Positions 50,101 to 62,564 of a stretch of DNA of 64,000 bases are shown here, piece by piece (position 1 is the stretch's first letter; each line of letters starts with the position of its first letter). Source of the stretch: Mycteria americana (lineage: Eukaryota > Chordata > Aves > Ciconiiformes > Ciconiidae); contig NC_134370.1 in assembly GCF_035582795.1 (NCBI RefSeq), forward strand, positions 50,641,501 through 50,705,500. Direction: 5' to 3'. A program made the position numbers and the translations under genes. The notes below the pieces were generated by a model. It was not told the DNA's origin and did not search any database. It worked only from the letters and a program-made list of their open reading frames with translations.

Positions 50101-53100
50101 AGGTGGGTTCTAGAGTGAGGGTAATGAGCTCAGGCTGAAAAGTAGTAATTGTTTTCTGTAGTTCACAGCTCTAAGGTGACTGCCAGCTCATTGTTGTACA
50201 TTACTATCTATGACGTTACTAAATGTCTGAGTATGCTTTTCTTTTTCAGTAAGTGCTTTTTCCTGTGCTAATTTCACCTGTGTAACTTAAACATTTTTCC
50301 TACAAAGGAGATACCAATATGTTTGACAAACAAGACACGAGTTTCTTATTTTAAGTGTTGGAACTTGAGATTCGTGTTAGCATTAATTGGATCCAATTCC
50401 CATTGTCACAGAATCATCTGCCTGGAGCAATGCAGTCCCATGTGAGCTTGAACACTTGGATGGTAGAGTGTAGTTTTGGGTGCTGAGGGTATCTCAGTTC
50501 CAGAAGTAATATAGTCATATAAGCACAAGACTGTATTTAGATACACAATTACCCTGCCAAAACACTGTATCAACATGGCCAGTGTGAGCTTTGGTTCTGT
50601 CATGCTGTGTGATTCAGTGTATCCTTTAATTTTATTCTTAATTGATGTTTCATGTCTCATGATCCCAATACACTTGGTGCTAGAGCTCGCCACAATTACT
50701 GCCCCATATCCTGCCCCTTTAGTCTTTCCTCAGCTAAATTTATCACTTATTTCTTCAGGAATTGTGTCTCATTTGGGACTGAAGAGTCTGAATCAACACC
50801 TAATGCACTGGCAGTAAATAAGCCATCTTAGGTGTCCTCATTACTCCTTACTCATTCTTGGTTCTTTCATCAACCTTCTGCCAACACCCTTCTGTTAGCC
50901 CTCTCATCTTTCTACTACATTTGCAGAATACATTGCATTAGATATTCCTATTCAATTAGAGGTTCTGAAGACAGAAATTTCAAGAGAGTCTAAGTTCTTT
51001 GGTTTAATAAATCTGATGTTGTCTTATACTTCCCCAAATTCTGTCACTTCTCAGGAGAAATTAATTCTAAATGAAAACCCATGAAAGAACATTTGGGAGA
51101 GCTGCTCCTATGTGTAGATCTCACATTCAGGAAATAAATGAGTTGTGTCAGTACACAGCAGTCTTGTGACTGGGTAGCTATCTGGTAAATGTGTAAGATC
51201 AACTCAGTGAAGTCTTCAGAAGATTCCAAATAAAAATGATTGCTATAGCCATTAATTGCTGTGAATAAGGTATATATTCCATAACCTTTGTGTTAATGTC
51301 CTTAACCTTGTTCATAAGTACCTCAAAGGGCAATAAGAATGCATTATTATTAGTGTAAGCTGGCAGTCCTCAGACTAACCACATATGCAATTTACAGTAT
51401 TTTCCATGAAGCACAACACTTACTGTTTTACATCTGCTAGTGTTGGCACTAATAAAAGGTGATGCTGCAAGAGGCAGTTAGGATTTGAGGTGGGGAGAAT
51501 GGAAAACATTTGCCTTCAATAAACTGAAGTGTTTTTGGAGCAATTCTGAGCACATGCCATGAAAACATAGCTTAGTCTTTAAGGAGTAAAATTTCCCCCT
51601 TCTCAATCATCTATACTTTGTATCTTTTTTCTAGGACACAGATCTCTTTTTCTAGACTTACGCAAAATTTCCATTGATACTACTGTAACAGGGTCAGAAC
51701 AAGTATTTATTACTTCCAGGTAAGCCAGTGGTTTAATGTAATTGCAAATTTGGCATATATTGCTAGCAAAATTGGGTACAGGAGAGCAGCTGTCTGGATA
51801 TGATGGGATAATTTTCCCCACGCATTTTGTTAGATAATACTGTTATTTGATACCTGTCTTAGTTAGAAAGGACTTGGGGTTAGTTTGGCTCCAGATTTGA
51901 ATGTTGTGACTTACTCTTGAATCTGTATTTCCTCAGTTTTCCATGTGCTTCCTGTCTTTATCCAAAGCCAAAGCTAGAAGTTCCAAAACAGAAAACCACA
52001 GGAAAAGCTGCTCTGGTAATGTTTATCTTGAGCAGAAACAAATCACAAGAGCGATTTCCTGCAAAATAATTTTCTTGTGACAAATGTAGCCTGGATTCTA
52101 GACCAAATAGTCTGCCCAAATCTACCTATTTTTAGATAACATTATATCAGTTATAGATTCTTATTTAAAACACATGGAAGTGTCTTTCAGTTTACCATCT
52201 TTAGGGTTTTTTTATCCCATTCAGCTCTGACAAATACATTTATCCTTTACTAGAATATTTGATTTATTTCTTGAAAAGAGGTGAATGGACCTGTGAGAAA
52301 GTTAGGAATTAAAAGGATTTGAAGAAAGCTTATTTGCAAAGAGCTGGTGTGTCTGTTTGTTGTAACTTTTAACTAATACTTACAAGTATGTTAAGCACTT
52401 CATAGTCCACATCAAAATAAAAGTTCCTGTCCAAAGCATTTGGGCTGGAATTCATCCCACTGAAGTTTAAACACTGAAATTATTTGCTCTCCATCAATAT
52501 CTGCTGTTTTGCCATTGATGCTAGATGGAAGCTGAAGCGAATAGGCTTTTCACTTGCAACATGCATTCCATGTGTGGATTATACTGAACTTGCAACCGCA
52601 GCTTTAAGCCTCAGTTAAATATCTAAAGACTGGGGAGATGAATCTGAGCTTTCTATGAGATGGACATTCAAAGTGAAGATGAAATGGTAAGAAATAAGAA
52701 AAGCACGTCTGGATAAGAATTACAACAGTGGGTATTGTTGGCACTTGGGTTTGTGTGTACGTTGTAGCTATAAGCTAATATTGAATCATCCACGGAGGCA
52801 CACAGATGAAGTGCTTGTCAGGGCTTGTTACTGCCTGCAATTCCTGGGGAAGTCCACTGGAATGAGACAGTGAAGGTTTCTCAATATACCTGTGACTGCC
52901 ATTATGTCACATCAGCATTAAGCCTTGGCTATGAACTGTTCTGTCTTTGGAGAGGCTTCTCCAAAGGATTTAAATGGAGGGAGGGAAGTGATTCACAGCT
53001 TCTATACATAGGATGAAGGAAGTTCAGGAGCTACTGAAGAAATGCAGTTTTGTGGGTGCAGTTAATACAATGAAAAGGTGTCAGCCAGGATACGATGTAC

Positions 53101-56100
53101 TAAGAAATGAGTTAGAAAGTCAGGAAAAGGGCCACAGTGTGATTGACAGGTGAGAAAACTGGCTGGGCCTCTGAAATGTTGTGCAGAAAGCAGGAACAAC
53201 TTTTGGGGCACAGCTTGGATTAGAGAATAGTTAAAAGCTTTTGAGGTCACAGATCCTGACAGCGTTACCATCAGTTAGAATAGTGCCGTGCTATCTCAGT
53301 GAGTGCAGGCAGGTCATGTAAATGTTCGTATCAACCACTGCACTTGGGAAAATGGGCTTGTAAACTCTTAACAGGAAAAAATGAAAATCTCTCATGTTAA
53401 TGAGATGTGATGTCATAAACCACTGATGGACTGTAGAACTGTTATGTAAATAATACCATGTATTTGTAGATTTTCAAAAGAGCTTTATTCAGCAAGGCAA
53501 GATTGACAAATATATAACCCAGTAGACCTGTAGTATGTTTCTACACCTTAAAATTGGCCTTCTGAACTAAGTAAGAGCAAGTAATGGTAAAAGCACTACA
53601 TTAAAACTATCTCCACTAAATGCTGTAGATAAACGCCAGCACAAACATGCATGTATTAGTACAGCAGTGATACACTTTTTTCCTGTCACCTCTTTTCTCT
53701 TTTTAGTTTTATATGTGAGGTAGCTTGTCTTGTGCACTACAAACTTTGCTAATCTGATGACCCAAGTATGTAGTCTTAGGACTTCCCTTACGCACTTTGC
53801 AATTCTCTCATGAAGTAGTACCCTGGGCAGAATATTACAATTTACATAAAGTAAGGCAAGGAATCCCTGCAGCTCAAAGATAGTTTGTCTTCCTGTTTAT
53901 TAGTCCAGGTCTCTGATTTGGCCATCTATTCCCAAAGAAATCCCCTTCCTCCGTTCTGATAGTGCAAAGGTAGACTTCTGACCACAGGAACATTTATGAA
54001 TTATGGACTCCAAAGTTAATTGTACTAACCTTTTTTGCTTTCTCTCTTGGCTCTTACTTTGCAGGGTGACTCTTCAACATCTCCTTCTTTCCTGTTCTAA
54101 GAAAATCTGACTGATTATCAAAAGTGATTTTGAGCATCCGTTGAATGAATGTTATGGGTTCATCTTTAAACTCTTTAGCCCAGCATCGCTTAAGCTGCTA
54201 TAACAGGGAATAAAGGTAACCTTAAGCAGCCCTTCACTAAGTTATTTTTCACTCTGTGAGATAGTGGATATAAAACTTTTGTGATCCATTCTATCCCACT
54301 GGATCTTTCCTGATTCTTGTTATATGTAATGCTTCCATGTAATGTAAAACAATTACACAGAAAAAGGATTACATGAACATTTTTCTTAAAGTCTGTTCTA
54401 TGATCTCCCCTGATCTTTCTTTTTACTGGACAATTTTGAAAGTCCCCATTATATGTACCTAGTCTTAGGTTCTCCACTGGGAATCAAGTATACACATAGA
54501 AATAAGTTCCACTGTAAGCAGCTGAAATAATTGTGTTTTATTAATTGTGTCATTTTCTGTGTTTATATCTCTTGCCCATTAATCTTTTCGTCTCTACCAC
54601 GGTACTCTGAATTCTTCTCCTTATCCTCCTCAGCGTTCCTATCAAGCTCTATAGCAGTTCTCTAGCCAGTCTGGATCTACATGAACGCTGACAAGCCAAC
54701 CATTATGTGCATACGGATTGCCCAGTTCATTGCTACAGTTAAGTAGCTGCTGCTTTTCTATTTATAAGGGGTCTAATTTGACTCTTTCTCCACTACATGG
54801 CTACCAACTTGCCTGGATATCTTTACAAGTCAGATAGCAGATGTGTAACTAGAAATCAATGCTGCCATTCACTGAATTGTATCAGTTGCTTTTTCATAGC
54901 GAAGAGTTCTCGATAAGATGCAGTGCAACAAAAAGTAAAAAAACCGCATTTAATGTCGTATATTCAACTGGTTTTATATGAGACAGTTAACCGAAGTTAA
55001 ATTAGGTCTTTCCTACTGAATCAGAAACTACAAATAAGCTTCCCTGCTTATTCACGGTTTGCATCTTTTTTTCCATTTTGAGAGGGGAACACAAATGGTG
55101 AATGTGAAACAGGAAAGGAGCACCATCTAGTGTCCAAAGAGTAATACTGGAGAATGAAAAGTATATGAAACATTGCCCATCAGTTAAAACATAGACCATG
55201 TAATTCTTTGGCTGACTTATTTGCATATAAGGAAAGAATTTATTCTGGAAATGTAATAATAGGATGTTCTTCATGGACATTGTGGTGACTGAGAGGCAGG
55301 GGAATGTAGAATGCCATGTCAGACTGCATCAGAAACAGTAATTTGGAGATTTTTTTTGCCTGTTTTTCTCCATTGGTAAAAAAAAAGCTTAGGAAAGTTT
55401 TTGGTTGCTGACCTCTGAAGAATTTAAATAATAGTAGGCCAAAACCATTCACTCTTCAAAATAATGTAGTGCAATACTGTATGCAAGTACTATGCAAGTG
55501 CTATTCATAATCAGGCTGTAGCACAGCAACAGTATTTATCTTGGCAGTGACAGTCATGGATAACATTCTGCAAGAAACTGCAAAATATTTGTTAAAATGG
55601 AATAAAAGTAACCGTTTAGCCTATATCTCAGAATGCAGGTTTGGACTGACACTGTGTGGGAGAGGGTTTGAGGGGGACAGTTGTCTGTAGTTCCATTGTT
55701 CTGGAAAACAAAAACCAGTAGATGTTTAGTGTGAGCTCTGAAAAATTCTGGGTTTCATCTCTAACTAAATCCCTGTTATCTCAGAAGATATCAGACAACA
55801 GACAAAGTCATTTTTGCTTTCTGTTTTGTGAAAGGAAGCAGTGTACACTCTCAGCCATTCTAATTTTGGAGCTATGATCTCACTTTAACCAAAACCATGG
55901 TACAGATGTGCCGCTTGTAATTTATTGGTGTTTCCTGCACTTCTGTAAACATGACAGCATGAGCCTAGCATATACACCAAGTGTACTCTCTCTGCCTCCA
56001 TGTCTAATGATGGACTCTCTCTTTTTCTTGCATCTTTGCTTTTTTTTTAGAATAAAATGTGAACTTACTCAAGAACTGTGAATGCGTATATTCATTGTAA

Positions 56101-58525
56101 GATAAAACCATTACAACTGTAATGAGTTAGACCGGTCTCTCATTTTTCAGAGTAAGTACAGTTTTATTTTTTATGTGTAGTAGATGGCCTTGGTCAGCCA
56201 AAAGTGCTATTACTAAAATATTGTTAATTTTTAGGGGAGAAAAACTCACAAGAAGAAAAGGGAATTTCAAATATTTTCATGTTTGACAAGCTTTGTGGTT
56301 CTTTTGGGAGTATAACCACTGTTTTGCTATATGTAAAATTTACTTGACTGTTGCACTATGGTTAGGAGCTACACGCATACCAAAAGCTTCATTGGCCCTT
56401 GCCTCTGGGCAGGAGGGAAATCTTATCTTGTGAGATGCTATTTATATTTGTTTTCTAGACATTTGTCAGAACTTAGAAATAAGTCGCTGTTATTAACCAG
56501 TCCACATCTGGATCTGTTTGTGAAAAAAAGAGCATACATGAAATAAGGAACTTATTTCCCAAGAAGGGGAACTTTCTGTTTACATAAATCAACTGTGAAA
56601 TTAGGGGATTCTCCTGCTTTGAGTGTTGTAAGGAAGCTGAACAGAAAATTAAAAAAGAGAAGTACTGACAGCAAAAGTTTTGAGGCTTTAGGAATTGATT
56701 CTGTGATTTGCTGCAAGATGTAATTATTGAGTGCCAGTAGGAGTCACGGGTGCTCAGCACACAAGGAACAAGGCCATGCTTCACTAAATTGATGAGATAA
56801 TGTAACAGATCAGGGATAAGTGCTGGGGCACTTAAACTTGTCTAAATGACTGAGATAAGGAACTGGCAGCTTCTAAAGGCAATCAGTGTTTTCCCTTTGT
56901 AACTCATGTTCTGGCAAACGACACTTGCCAAGAAAGAGTATGATGCTACCAGAAGACCAAGAGTACTTTGTATTTGGGGAAGAAGATACTGAGCAGTATA
57001 TATGGAAGAAATGTTATTGACCTGTTGTTTAAGCAGGATCAACCCTTCTTACTTTCCACATTTACTAACAAAGCTGCAGCTTTTGACAGAGCAGAATCAG
57101 TCATTCTAGTCTGTAAAAGAAAAAAAAGTCTAGCCTTAGTTTTCAACATTTAATCTTTCAGTGGATCACACTTCATGTCATGTGAGTTGACTGGGGAGAT
57201 AACTTCCATGGCTCAGTTTCTATAACAAATCACTCAAGTTCCTATGCTAACAGAACACTGGCTATTTCCTCACTTGACATGTTTCTTAGCAGTAGATGAC
57301 ATCCAGAGGGGAGGACTTGAAGAATTCTGCAATCCTTTATGTCAACATCAAAGTGGAACCCATGGACAACCACACTGAATATTCAGGTGCTTTATATCCT
57401 TTACATCCCTTGGCATAAAATGAAAATATTGTCTGGCAGATGAGACAGTTACTTTTTATTGAGAAATTAATCAAGGCATTTAAAAATGAGGACAGAGTAA
57501 GAAGCTCTGGGGAATTTAGGATTTCTGTATAACTTGAACTTCCAAACTGTCAGAATTCAGTCAGATGAACCTAGTGCATAAATAGCATAATCCTAATAAA
57601 AACGCCATTGCAAACATCAGCTCCAACCATTGCAACAAGTAGTTTGACAGCAAACCTTTTGTGCTATATTTAAGGTTGAGAATGAAAAGCTGAATGCCAT
57701 TGAACGTGGAATTGTCTCTGCCCATTTTTGGATGATTATGCCACATCAGACTGTTTTCTCTATTTGTACCCAGAGCGTTAGGTATGTTTGATGGAAATAG
57801 GCATAGACTGTGTTCCAAACACAAGGAGAAATCATGTGAAATAATGTGTACCTCCCTGTGGCAGCTTGATCTCTTCACAGTGAAGTTTTCTGTTACAGAA
57901 GTTCTCTATTATTAACACTAGAAGGTCCCTAGAGTCCAAAATGTGCTAGACGCTTCAATGAAACATAAAAATATAAATAGTTTGGCCTGTAGACATTCAC
58001 AAGTCTTAACCCTGTAAGCTACAGCTTTTTACCCATTGCTGCTTGCATGTTCCATAATTTTTCCTGTAAATAATAGGATTTGGGAGTGATTTTTAAATGC
58101 CCATCGACAAGCAGAGCAGCAAGGGTTTGGTAAGTAAGCTCAAACACTGCAGCGCGATTGTGAAGGCATGGTGTGGGCCATGCACTCCTTCGGTTGCTGC
58201 TACGACCTCAGGCAAGGCACGGGGGCCGAGATAAGGTTCGGAATGGGAGACTACAAATGACTAACACAGTTCCCGACAAGAGAAGGGTTTTAATCTGATC
58301 ACGGGCTAGACCACGATTTGGAAAATACTTTCCGACGCGGACACAAAAGTATTGGAGCCCGGTAGCAATAAAGCAAGGGACGGTAGAAGAGCAGACAGGA
58401 GCCCAAACTGTCTCGAGGTAGGTGGCTTTCCACGTCAGCAGCGGCCGATGTCGTGTCGATTTCCTGGAAAAAAGGGCCGTACGACGGCCGAAGCCCTGCG
58501 GGCAGCGGGGCCGTGCTCGGCAGCC

Positions 58526-58537
58526 GGGGCGGGGCGG
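58526..58537 (+). promoter_or_regulatory. Tandem GC box (Sp/KLF type)
   Basis: ggggcggggcgg is two overlapping GGGCGG cores, about 180 bases upstream of the TBC1D2B start codon inside the CpG island. It is a sequence match only. Confidence 0.55.
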
Positions 58538-58622
58538 TCCCGGGCCTTCGGCTTTGCCCGCGGGCGGGGGCGCGGGGAGCGGGGAGCGGCGGCGGCGGGC
58601 CGGGGCGGGCCGCGGCAGCCGC

Positions 58623-58634
58623 ACTACAAGTCCC
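58623..58634 (+). promoter_or_regulatory. ACTACAAGTCCC element (ZNF143/THAP11 type)
   Basis: The sequence actacaagtccc matches the ACTACAANTCCC core of the element bound by ZNF143 with THAP11 and HCFC1 at many vertebrate housekeeping promoters. It is about 80 bases upstream of the start codon, a typical position near the transcription start. The longer form of the motif ends GCATGC, which is not present here. Binding is inferred. Confidence 0.6.
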
Positions 58635-58713
58635 GTGAGGCGGCGCGGCGCGGGCCGAGCTGGCTCCCTGCGCGGCGGGCGAGGCTGCGTCCGCAGCGGG
58701 GCGAGGCGAGGCG

Positions 58714-59082
58714 ATGCCGGCGGCGGGCTCGGAGGGGGAGGAGGGCCCGGCGGGGGCCGGCGGGGAGGGCGCGGGGCCCGGCGGCGGCGGCCCGGCGGGG
58801 GAGCAGGCCGGCCCCGGCACCCCCAAGCTCTGCGGGTACCTGCAGAAGCTGTCGGGCAAGGGCCCCCTGCGCGGCTTCCGCAGCCGCTGGTTCGTCTTCG
58901 ACCCCCGCCGCTGCTACCTCTACTACTTCAAGGGGCCGCAGGAGGCGCTGCCCCTCGGGCACCTCGACATCGCCTCCGCCTGCTTCAGCTACCACCAGCC
59001 CGAGGCCGGCGCCGCCGCCGCGGCGGACGAGGCCGCCGCCTTCGAGGTGCACAGCCCCAACGGTGCCGTCGCCGTGCTCAAG
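58714..59082 (+). CDS. TBC1D2B: TBC1D2B first coding exon, PH domain N-terminal part
   Basis: The exon gives 123 codons from ATG to AAG, then donor 'gtaggc'. Residues 1-37 are a low-complexity Gly/Ala/Pro/Glu stretch. From residue 38 a PH domain starts, KLCGYLQKLSGKGPLRG, then FRSRWFVFDPRRCYLYYFKG and LPLGHLDIASACFSY. Human TBC1D2B has nearly the same sequence and also ends this exon at TVLK. The KGPLRGFRSRW segment holds the basic residues expected to contact phosphoinositides. TBC1D2B is a Rab GTPase-activating protein with an N-terminal PH domain, a central coiled coil and a C-terminal TBC domain; it acts in endosomal and autophagic trafficking, and human loss of function causes a neurodevelopmental disorder with seizures and gingival overgrowth. 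The start has G at -3. The remaining exons lie to the right of the window. Confidence 0.95.
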
Positions 59083-59104
59083 GTAGGCCGGGGGGCGGGC
59101 GGGA

Positions 59105-59162
59105 CCCGTCCCCCTTCCCCGTCCCCCTTCCCCGTCCCCCTTCCCCCTTCCCCGTTCCCCGT
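59105..59162. repeat. 13-bp C/T minisatellite, G-quadruplex-prone on minus strand
   Basis: The unit ccgtcccccttcc repeats with GT at 59108, 59121 and 59134, then after a 20-base step at 59154 and again at 59161. The opposite strand therefore carries many closely spaced runs of four or five G separated by short AA or AC linkers, ideal for G-quadruplex folding. It lies just 23 bases inside intron 1 of TBC1D2B, with the G-rich strand being the transcription template. Confidence 0.9.
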
Positions 59163-61265
59163 GCCCTGGGCTGGGGCAGGCGGTGGGCGCCGGGAGCGGC
59201 TCGCTGCCTGGCGCTGCGGTGCCCGGCTGTTCCCCCGCGGGCTCGGGCGCCTTCCCGGTGGCCGCGCAGCGCGGCGGGGACTTGCGCTGGCTGCGCCTCC
59301 AAAGCGGGACTGCCCTCCGCTGCATTTTGTGTATTTTTTTAAAAAGAAGAAAAGTAACATTTCGCAAATGCAGAGTCCATCAGCAATACCAGGCTATCCC
59401 TAGCGTTTAGTTTCTTTCTTTTTTTTTTTTTTTGTCTTTATGATTTTGTTTTTAAAGTGCTCTTCTGAAGGGGAAGAAAACGCTTCTGGTGAGCACGATC
59501 CTGTTGGAGCAGGATGGGCTAGCTGGCTTGGTTGAGTGGGTTCTGTGGAAACGTCTGGGTAGAAAAAAGGTTTCCAAGGAAATCTGGTGGGTTGTGGTTT
59601 TGAGAGTTGAGAGGGAGTGGTTGGTTTTCACTTTTGGGGTGCTTATTTTGAAAAGATGCATGGCAGAAGTCTTCATCTAGCCTGCTTTGGGAGGAAGGAA
59701 GAGGAGGAGGGAGAATTGTTTCCTGATAGTAGCAGAGCCTGCTTATCACGTTGTCTTTGCAAGGACTCAGACTTTCATAGGACGAGAGGTGAATGTTAGG
59801 ATTGTTTTACATACCTTTCCTTTATTGTCATGCCTAGGAAAAAAACCCAAGGAAACCATTTCCACTCAATAAAGAAGAAATAAATTCTCTTGAGTATCCA
59901 TTATTTTTGATTGTTATTAAGGCATGTATTTCCTGCAAGGAACGTTCTTGTGCATTGAGTGTGAGTTTTCACGTGAACTGCGTTCTTTTAGCACAATCCT
60001 TAATATTACACTATAATCCATAAAGTTATTAAAGTAAAACAGTAGAACTTCCTATTGAATTTTGGAAAATATGTTTCTTACACACTTACTTAACAGTGGA
60101 GATTTGAGCAATGATAATAAATGCAGAGATTGTAGAACATGACTGTATAAACCTCTGAAATATTCTGTTTTGATAAATATAAATGTTTGTCAAAATAAGA
60201 AATCATTAACATACTTTATTAAAGAATAAGCAAGTTATTTAACTGGAAATATGATAATAATTTTAAATATGTTTGGTTAAGGAAAAGCAGTGTAATGATG
60301 CAGTCACGTGTAAAAACTACCTTTTTCTTTGTTTAGCGGTAACCAGTTTTTATTGCTTTCCATGAATCTGGTTTTATAGCCTGAGTGTTTATGTTACAGA
60401 AGTTAAAACTGCAGACTTGGTGTAAGCTTTGATTTCTGATAGTTTGAGGGTTTTTTGTTTGTTTTTTTATTAGTATCTAGTGACTTTTTTGAGGAAACCT
60501 CCAGGAAAATACACAATGCGCGTTTTGTTTTGAGGATCCTTTTTGAATAGGAGGGCCTTTGTTGAGAAACATGTCATTTATGATTAGGATTATAGTGGGA
60601 AATAGTATATGCCACCTGTGTAATAAGTAACTAGTCTGTCAAACAGTACTCTAGCAGCAGCCTTGGGTGTCTTCTGCAGTCATGCAGAAGAAAACATACT
60701 CAATACCCATGCACAAGCGTAAGGAACAGGGAGTTTCCTTTTTCTTGTTTTTCTTGGTATCTTTTGGTCTGTGATGTTACTGCTCTGCCCATACTTTTTG
60801 TGTTCATTTTTTTTCCTGTACTCTCTAGGAAAGAACCTGCATGGATTGGAGCTCTCTTCATGTTTCCCTTAGGGGGACTGAGAAAAGGTGCCAATTAAGG
60901 AAGTCAAGGTCATTTCTGTAATTAGCAGAAAAAAATAATTTTGTATCTTCTACCTCTTGTGTTGTTATGATGCTTGCCCTAAAGCAGCCAAATGATTGTC
61001 CAAAAAAATGCTATTACATTATAGATGTTTACATAATAAATAAGGGATTCATAAAAATCTTGAGGGATATTGCAGGGCCAACTGGCTTTTTGTGGCTGTG
61101 TGATTCACCAAGGGCTAAGGCTTTTGCAGCTGGAATTAATTTTCTTCTACCAAACATGATAGTTCTTTAAGGCCTTTAAAAACATCTTTCAGCTAAATTA
61201 GGTAGAAATAGAATTAAGAATAAATTCAAGATGTTAAATTAAAAAAAACCAAAACCAACCTAACA

Positions 61266-61277
61266 CCCCCCCCCCCC
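61266..61277. repeat. Homopolymer C12
   Basis: Twelve consecutive C follow an A-rich stretch ('aaaaaaaaccaaaaccaacc'). It is probably a variable or assembly-sensitive site. Confidence 0.9.
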
Positions 61278-62540
61278 AACTGATCCAGCCCCTGTTGAAA
61301 ACAAATGTGATTTAATCTATCAAGAAAGCATTACACACAGAGCACGAGGAATAAAGTCAAGTCAAATGTAGTCTTCACCCTCTAACTCACATGCCGTGTT
61401 TTCCTCAATTTGCTGCTTGTTCAAAATTTCCAGATCTCGTGATCTGGTCTTTCCCATTCAGTATTATAAGCTGAGAAGAGCTATAAGAAATAAGCAACTG
61501 GAATTCCAGATTGAAATGATGGCGCTGTTGAGGAATGCATTATTTCTTCATAATGCCTCAGTTTTTTGATAATGTAATGATTTCATCATCTGGATTGCTC
61601 AGTCTTTGTTATTTAATGGAAGCTGAGGACTGTATGATATGCTTGGGGTTTGTTTCTCAGTTTGGTAACAATTTCAGGAAAAATATACTGTGGCCTATAC
61701 AGCAAATAAGGCAAATTGTTCATAATTTAGAAATGTCAATAACCAACCTGACACTTGCATGATTGTAGCTTTTCTATATATTTCCAACAGTTAAAGTACA
61801 TCAGAAGAAGCTAAGTGTGTGTAAAAAGCTTTTCCATTTACAATATATAACAAGTACCATCACTTTACTTAAAGAAGCAGAGAAAATTGTGTACTTTGTG
61901 AATTATGGATAGATTATGTTTGAGAATATTTTCATGGAAAGGACCTGATCATGCAAATACTTGCTGTAACACAGAATGTTGGTAATACAGTGAACTGAAT
62001 ATTTGCCTGTATTTGCACAGTGAGGTCTGTCATTAAGGGAGAAAAGAATTAGCATTATGAATATATATAAATGAACAAAGGGGTCATTTCTCATTTATTT
62101 TTAAAGCAATGTCTTGTAGTGACACAGTTCACTTCTGAAACAAAGAAACACTGGCCAGTGATGATAGACTGTGTATCTAGTCACTTATGTGTGGATAACG
62201 TCTTTGTGAACAGTGGTGAATTGGGAGGGGAGGGGAACAGAAATTGCACAGACTTCTTAAGAAAAAACTTTTCTGGGTTATTGGCCAAGTAGTAAGCATT
62301 CCAGACACTGCAGATTTTGGAGCCCAGATCCCTGAAATTATTGGACACTAAACTTGCTGAAATCAGAATTATTTAGAAGCTTTTACTCTAGTTTGTCAAT
62401 AATCTTTAAGGATGTGGCAGTGATTAATAATGGGGTGCTCAAGCTTAAATAGTATTGCCGTAGGACCTAACACCATTAGGGCCTAACTCAGCTTAGAAGG
62501 TAGCTCAGCACTGAAGATGATTTGTTTTCTGAGCTGATCC

Positions 62541-62564
62541 TTTTTTTTTTTTTTTTTTTTTTTT
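62541..62564. repeat. Homopolymer T24
   Basis: This run of 24 T in TBC1D2B intron 1 is the longest homopolymer in the window. It may mark the tail of a minus-strand retrosequence, but no recognisable element adjoins it. Confidence 0.9.

Larger units (their letters stand above)
31561..58129. other. Intergenic region between CIB2 and TBC1D2B
   Basis: About 26.5 kb of AT-rich DNA has no recognisable gene on either strand. In human the SH2D7 gene lies here, on the strand opposite to CIB2. I checked the minus-strand open frames for the SH2 signature (WFHG...FL.R.S) and found none. Repeats in the interval are listed separately (ancient palindromic repeats, 46-bp tandem, CR1 scrap, MIR-like relics). 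The longest open frames (41142-41528 and 45416-45706 on +, 35673-36032 on -) show no domain, no splice context and no family resemblance. Confidence 0.7.
58130..59320. promoter_or_regulatory. TBC1D2B: CpG island and promoter of TBC1D2B
   Basis: Base composition changes sharply from AT-rich to strongly GC- and CpG-rich between about 58.1 and 59.3 kb. The island spans the region upstream of the TBC1D2B start codon, the first coding exon and the start of intron 1. It has no TATA box close to the expected start. GC boxes are present (ggggcggggcgg at 58526-58537), and a ZNF143/THAP11-type element lies at 58623. This is the usual architecture of a broadly expressed housekeeping promoter. The long overlapping open frames on both strands here are a by-product of high GC, since stop codons are AT-rich. 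Confidence 0.88.

Noticed and set aside
50406-50435. 'cacagaatcat' considered as a CR1 tail
   Set aside because: Only about ten bases match and the following sequence does not continue into CR1.
58422-59342. 306-codon + strand open frame overlapping TBC1D2B exon 1, plus 244-codon (+) and 247- and 186-codon (-) frames nearby
   Set aside because: All lie in the CpG island, where stop codons are rare. Their products are Arg/Gly/Ala/Pro-rich with no domain, while the TBC1D2B frame has a clear PH domain and a correct donor.
59083-59403. Extension of the TBC1D2B frame past position 59082
   Set aside because: The open frame continues by chance through the C/T minisatellite, but the human exon ends at the same TVLK/VLK point and a proper donor is present.
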